Assembly (NCBI RefSeq): GCF_010450875.1
Contig: NZ_CP048422.1
Location: 1,705,001 to 1,769,000 of the forward strand
Direction of reading: 5' to 3'
Length of the DNA stretch: 64,000 nt
Source of the DNA: Sphingomonas insulae
Lineage (GTDB): Bacteria > Pseudomonadota > Alphaproteobacteria > Sphingomonadales > Sphingomonadaceae
In this document: piece by piece, positions 60,353 to 64,000 of the stretch
Layout of the letters: every line of letters begins with the position of its first letter
Position numbering within the stretch: the first letter of the stretch is position 1
Notes under the pieces: generated by a model
Databases searched by the model: none
What the model was told of the DNA's origin: nothing
The model's input: the letters and a program-made list of their open reading frames with translations, nothing else
Made by a program: the position numbers and the translations under genes

Positions 60353-60532
60353 ATGAACGGACCGCTGGGAACGATCGCCAATGCCGCACCCGCCATCGCC
60401 ATGCTGGGGTGTTTCGCCTGCCTGATCGGTGGTGGCGCGCTGATCGCGCGCGGCGGCGACCGCCGCAAGGGCGTGTTGCTGCTGGTGATGGCGGCGGTGC
60501 TGCTGGGCAATGTGGTGATCTGGCAGCTGTAG
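60353..60532 (+). CDS. Small two-helix membrane protein
   Basis: 59 residues: MNGPLGTIANAAPAIAMLGC, a first membrane helix through CFACLIGGGALIA, a basic turn RGGDRRKG and a second helix VLLLVMAAVLLGNVVIWQL. A helical hairpin with positively charged loop is a typical small membrane protein. Family not recognised. Composition and codon use match the genome. It stands alone: 60129-60352 upstream and 60533-60815 downstream hold no other gene. Confidence 0.6.
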   Translation: MNGPLGTIANAAPAIAMLGCFACLIGGGALIARGGDRRKGVLLLVMAAVLLGNVVIWQL

Positions 60533-60608
60533 GCATGTGCCGGGGCGAGGACGGTCTCGTATGACGGATGCCCGAGCGGCCGTGTAGGCAGATGGCCTGA
60601 CACCGATT

Positions 60609-60685
60609 CGTTATTGCGGGCGCAGCCGCGCAATCCGGGGCGTCTGATCCGCCTCTCGATTGCTTCGCTACGCCTGCAGTGGCGT
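60609..60685. repeat. Degenerate copy of the 16111-16187 palindromic repeat
   Basis: The left part (CGTTATTGCGGGCGCAGCCG) and right part (CTCGATTGCTTCGCTACGCC) resemble the two arms of the repeat after gspN, with more mismatches. It lies in the 283-bp gap after the small membrane gene. Confidence 0.6.
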
Positions 60686-60815
60686 AGGTGGGGAGTGTGA
60701 CGCTGGCTTCGGCGAGCGTCGGGCATGGGCGACATCCATGCCGTCAGTCGGCGCTTGTACCGCTGCCGGGCTCGTACCGTGATGCGGATCGGCTGGGCCG
60801 ATCCGCATGGCCAGC

Positions 60816-61472
60816 CTAGCGAATGGACGAATTCGGATCGAGGCGCATGTCGAGGTATTTGTCGACTGAGCGCATCAGCTCCGGCGTCTCGTTCTCGAAG
60901 AAGTGGTTCGCCTTCGGGATCGTGTCGTGATGGATGGTGATGTGCTTTTGCGTGCGCAGCTTGTCGACCAGCTTCTGCGTCGCGCCCGGCGTCGCGACCT
61001 CGTCGGCTTCGCCCTGGATGATGATGCCCGACGACGGGCAGGGGGCGAGGAAGCTGAAGTCGTACATGTTCGCAGGCGGCGCGACCGAGATGAAGCCGCG
61101 AATTTCCGGGCGGCGCATCAGCAACTGCATGCCGATCCATGCGCCGAAGCTGACGCCGGCGATCCAGGTGGTCGACGCCTCCGGATGGAAGCTTTGCACC
61201 CAGTCGAGCGCGCTCGCCGCGTCGGACAGTTCGCCGACGCCGTTGTCGAACGTCCCCTGGCTCTTGCCGACGCCGCGGAAATTGAAGCGCAGCGTGGCGA
61301 AACCGCGGCGCTGGAAGGTCTTGTACAGTTCCTGCACCAGCCGATTGTTCATCGTGCCGCCCGCGGACGGATGCGGATGGAGGATCATCGCGACGGGTGC
61401 GCGCGGACGGGGAGCGGGGGCGAAACGCCCTTCGAGGCGGCCTTCAGGGCCGGGGAAGATGACTTCGGGCAT
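60816..61472 (-). CDS. Alpha/beta hydrolase
   Basis: 218 residues. Oxyanion region LHPHPSAGGTMNN, nucleophile elbow GVSFGAW (G-x-S-x-G), acid in IIQGEADEVATP and His in KANHFFENE, so the triad is complete. The HPHPxxGG start is typical of the dienelactone-hydrolase-like group of short esterases. The ATG at 61472 (MPEVIFPGPEG) is preferred over an upstream GTG. It is divergent from the cysteine desulfurase genes (80 bp between starts); a functional link is not evident. Confidence 0.85.
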   Translation of the reverse strand: MPEVIFPGPEGRLEGRFAPAPRPRAPVAMILHPHPSAGGTMNNRLVQELYKTFQRRGFATLRFNFRGVGKSQGTFDNGVGELSDAASALDWVQSFHPEASTTWIAGVSFGAWIGMQLLMRRPEIRGFISVAPPANMYDFSFLAPCPSSGIIIQGEADEVATPGATQKLVDKLRTQKHITIHHDTIPKANHFFENETPELMRSVDKYLDMRLDPNSSIR

Positions 61473-61552
61473 GGGTCTCGCCACGTAAAAGGGGCGCGCC
61501 GGTGGAGCGCAGAATGTTGCGCGCTATATAGGCGTGAAGCCCTTTTGCGCAA

Positions 61553-62623
61553 TTGGAACGAATCCTGCCCAACCGTGTCTATCTGGATCATGCCGCGACC
61601 ACGCCGATGACGGCGGCCGCAATCGACGCGGTGGCGCGCGGCCACGGGCTGTGGGCCAATCCGTCATCGCCGCATGCCGAGGGGCGCGCGGCGCGGGCGG
61701 CGCTGGAGGGCGCGCGGCGCGCCATCGCCGATGCCTATGGCTGGCGGGGCGAGACGATCCTGACCAGCGGCGCCAGCGAATCGCTCGCCATCGCGCTGGG
61801 CCGGACGACGGCGCCGCGGCGGCTGATCACCGCCGTCGAGCATGACGCGGTGATGCGGGCGGCGGGCGATGCGCGGGTGATCCCGGTGACCGCGGACGGT
61901 ATCGTCGACGTGCAGGCGCTGGCGGCGATGCTGGGCGACGGGCCGGCCATGGTGTGCGTGCAATGGGCGAACAGCGAGACCGGCGTACGCCAGCCGATCG
62001 CGACCATCGCCGACGTGGTGCATGGCGCGGGCGGCACGCTGCTGGTCGATGCGGCGCAGATGCCGGCCACGCCGGAGCTGGCCGGGATCGCCGACATGGT
62101 CGCGGTGTCGGCGCACAAGCGTGGCGGCCCGCCGGGGATCGGCGCGCTGCTGGTGCGCGACCTGGCGCTGTTGCATCCCAGCGGCGGGCAGGAGCGCGGC
62201 TATCGCCCGGGGACGGAGAATCTACTGGGGGCGCTCGGCTATGCGGCGGCGCTGGCGGAGCCGGAGCCGGACCATGCCGCGTTGCGCGCGCGACTGGACG
62301 ATGCAATCCAGCGGTCGGGAGGCGAGATCGTCGCGGCGGACAGCCCGCGTCATCCGGCCATCGGATCGTACCGGTTGCGCGGGTCTGCGGCTGCGGCGCA
62401 ATTGATCCTGCTCGACAGCGCCGGTTTCGCGGTATCGGCGGGAAGCGCCTGTTCCAGCGGCAGCATGAAGCCGAGCCACGTACTGGGCGCGATGGGCTGG
62501 GACGAGGGCGCCGGACGCGAGGTGATCCGGGTGAGTTTCGGCCGCACCACCGGCGCGGCGGAGGTCGACGCGTTCGTGGCGGCGTGGCGCCAGATGGCGC
62601 GGACGACGCGGCGGGCGGCATGA
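61553..62623 (+). CDS. Cysteine desulfurase (NifS/IscS family), first of two
   Basis: 356 residues from a TTG start. PLP Lys in VSAHKRGGPPGIG (about residue 188), DHAATTPM at the N-terminus, VQWANSETGVRQPI, and the persulfide Cys in SAGSACSSGSMKPSHVLGAM on a long mobile loop, as in group I enzymes. It takes sulfur from cysteine for Fe-S clusters or thio-cofactors. The sequence is somewhat diverged at the substrate His region. It overlaps the second desulfurase by 4 bp (ATGA). Confidence 0.9.
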   Translation: MERILPNRVYLDHAATTPMTAAAIDAVARGHGLWANPSSPHAEGRAARAALEGARRAIADAYGWRGETILTSGASESLAIALGRTTAPRRLITAVEHDAVMRAAGDARVIPVTADGIVDVQALAAMLGDGPAMVCVQWANSETGVRQPIATIADVVHGAGGTLLVDAAQMPATPELAGIADMVAVSAHKRGGPPGIGALLVRDLALLHPSGGQERGYRPGTENLLGALGYAAALAEPEPDHAALRARLDDAIQRSGGEIVAADSPRHPAIGSYRLRGSAAAAQLILLDSAGFAVSAGSACSSGSMKPSHVLGAMGWDEGAGREVIRVSFGRTTGAAEVDAFVAAWRQMARTTRRAA

Positions 62624-63699
62624 TCTACCTCGATTACCAGGCGACGACGCCGCTCGCGCCCGAGGCGCTGGCGGCGATGCTGCCGTGGTTCGAGACCCAG
62701 CATGCCAATCCGCATTCCGCACATCGGCCGGGGCGGGCGGCACGGGCGGCGGTGGAGGTGGCGCGCGAGCAGGTCGCCGCACTGTTACCGCCGGGTGGCC
62801 GCGTGATCTTCACCAGCGGCGCGACCGAAGCGTTGAACTGGGCGATCAAGGGGGCGGCCGGATCAATCGTCACGCTGGCGACGGAACATGCGGCGGTGCT
62901 CGACACGGTGCGACAGGTCTCCACGACCGGGCGCAGCGTCACCATCCTGCCGGTCGATGCGCAAGGCCAGGCCGACGTGCAGCAAGTGACGGCCGCGGCG
63001 TGTCCCGGTACCGGACTGGTCGCGGCGATGCTGGTAAACAACGAGATCGGCGTCATCCAGCCGATCGCGGCACTGGCGAAAGCCGCCCATGACGCCGGCG
63101 CGCTGTTCCTGTGCGATGCCGTGCAGGGGTTCGGACGGGTCGATATTCCCGGCGGCGTCGATCTGGTCGCGCTGTCCGCGCACAAGATCCATGGGCCGAA
63201 GGGGATCGGGGCCTTGTGGATACGCGACGGCGTGACGCTCCAGCCGCTGCTGCATGGCGGCGATCAGGAGGGCGGACGGTCGGGCACGCTGTCGCCGGCC
63301 TTGTGCGCCGGCTTCGGCGTGGCCGCGCGGCTGATGGCGGAGCGGCGCGATGCGGATGCCACGCACGTCGCGCGCCTGTGGGCGATGGCGGTGGAGACCC
63401 TGGCCGGGTGGGACGTGAATGGCGGCGTGGACGAGCGTTACCGCGGCAATCTCAACGTGCGTCGCGACGGGCTGGATGTCGCGCGGCTGATGTCCGAGTG
63501 CCGCGACATCGCCTTTTCGGCCGGGTCGGCATGCGCGAGCGGGTCGGGTCGGTCGAGCCATGTGCTGCGCGGAATCGGACTTGCCGAGGCGCAGGCCCGC
63601 GCCAGCATTCGCCTGGGGTACGGGCGCTACACGACGGAGGCTGAATTGCGCGACGGGCTGGCGGCGATCGTCGCGGCGGCGGATCGGCAGCGTCTATGA
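62620..63699 (+). CDS. Cysteine desulfurase (NifS/IscS family), second of two
   Basis: 359 residues. DYQATTPLAPEAL start, TSGATEALNWAIKG, AMLVNNEIGVIQPI, PLP Lys in LSAHKIHGPKGIGAL and active Cys in SAGSACASGSGRSSHVLRGI. This copy keeps the canonical IscS motifs more fully than the first one. With a [2Fe-2S] ferredoxin gene directly downstream (4-bp overlap), a role in Fe-S cluster assembly is likely. Confidence 0.93.
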   Translation: MIYLDYQATTPLAPEALAAMLPWFETQHANPHSAHRPGRAARAAVEVAREQVAALLPPGGRVIFTSGATEALNWAIKGAAGSIVTLATEHAAVLDTVRQVSTTGRSVTILPVDAQGQADVQQVTAAACPGTGLVAAMLVNNEIGVIQPIAALAKAAHDAGALFLCDAVQGFGRVDIPGGVDLVALSAHKIHGPKGIGALWIRDGVTLQPLLHGGDQEGGRSGTLSPALCAGFGVAARLMAERRDADATHVARLWAMAVETLAGWDVNGGVDERYRGNLNVRRDGLDVARLMSECRDIAFSAGSACASGSGRSSHVLRGIGLAEAQARASIRLGYGRYTTEAELRDGLAAIVAAADRQRL

Positions 63700-64000
63700 T
63701 CCGGGTGCAGTTCGTCGGGACGGACGGCGCCGTGCGCGAGGCGGCGGGGGACGAGGGCGCGCGGCTGCTGGACGTGGCGCAGGCGGACGGCCAGCCGCTG
63801 GAGGGGACATGCGACGGTGACATGGCCTGCGCGACCTGCCACGTGGTGATCGCGGCGGAGGATTTCGCCCGCCTGCCGCCGGCGCGGGAGGAAGAGGAGG
63901 ACCTGCTCGACCTGGTGGCTGCCGCGACGCGCACCAGCCGACTTGCCTGCCAGGTGCGGCTGACCGCGGCGCTGGACGGGCTGACGGTGCGCATTCCCGA
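63696..64000 (+). CDS. [2Fe-2S] ferredoxin, adrenodoxin/Isc type (3' end outside the window)
   Basis: At least 101 residues are visible, start ATG overlapping the previous stop. Cluster ligands in C-x5-C-x2-C (TCDGDMACATC) and a later Cys (RLACQVRL) give the four ligands of a vertebrate-type ferredoxin. The acidic EEEEDLLD helix is the partner-binding region. It presumably supplies electrons for Fe-S assembly with the desulfurases. The frame runs off the end of the window, near where such proteins end. Confidence 0.92.
   Translation, partial: MIRVQFVGTDGAVREAAGDEGARLLDVAQADGQPLEGTCDGDMACATCHVVIAAEDFARLPPAREEEEDLLDLVAAATRTSRLACQVRLTAALDGLTVRIP

Overview
The window is GC-rich, densely packed and reads as chromosome of an alphaproteobacterium of the order Sphingomonadales, most like Sphingomonas. 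The support is indirect: two large TonB-dependent receptors, an exosortase A (XrtA/PEP-CTERM type) exopolysaccharide cluster in the sphingomonad arrangement, an alanine-racemase-fold ornithine decarboxylase next to a deoxyhypusine-synthase-like enzyme (sym-homospermidine is a known Sphingomonas marker polyamine), and several families of intergenic palindromic repeats. I see no phage, plasmid, transposase, rRNA or CRISPR locus; this is mostly core chromosome.

Layout: 1-3213, the 3' end of an unrecognised gene and a TonB-dependent receptor; 3319-3984, a prolyl-4-hydroxylase-like oxygenase on the minus strand; 4105-16088, a type II secretion operon gspC-D-E-F-G-H-I-J-K-L-M-N, broken only by two palindromic-repeat islands and lacking gspO; 16443-16519, tRNA-His; 16635-17687, a leucine-dehydrogenase-family enzyme; 18088-22842, cytochrome c maturation genes ccmC-D-E-F-G-H and a short ccmI; 22950-24899, a DUF3072 protein, alanine dehydrogenase and a divergent Lrp-type regulator; 25022-27459, Kup potassium transporter and a 2'-5' RNA ligase-like protein; 27504-27580, tRNA-Met; 28165-31735, fdhD, mobA and an FdhF/YdeP-type molybdoenzyme; 32086-36236, a second TonB-dependent receptor and thioredoxin reductase.

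36584-54392 is the exosortase A locus. Two divergent arms (hydrolase 1, hydrolase 2 and acyl carrier protein to the left; AMP ligase and PLP decarboxylase to the right) are followed by export lipoprotein, chain-length determinant, autokinase, outer-membrane protein, ATPase, deacetylase, FemAB-like protein, glycosyltransferase, XrtA-EpsI and an asparagine-synthase-like amidotransferase. No PEP-CTERM substrate lies in the window. 54479-56403 holds a chemoreceptor-like gene with a likely 5' frameshift and two small genes; 56586-60128 holds the polyamine pair and a Ser/Thr dehydratase; 60353-64000 holds a tiny membrane protein, a hydrolase, two tandem cysteine desulfurases and the start of a [2Fe-2S] ferredoxin gene.

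Most operon junctions are 4-base start/stop overlaps (ATGA, GTGA, TTGA), so translational coupling is the rule. The most unusual observation is in the type II secretion operon. The prepilin leaders of GspG, GspH and GspJ are enlarged to about 40, 53 and 65 residues by in-frame 33-bp tandem repeats. Each repeat encodes an 11-residue unit carrying a copy of the Gly-Phe-Thr prepilin cleavage motif. The long GspI leader appears to be read from an intergenic-type palindrome.
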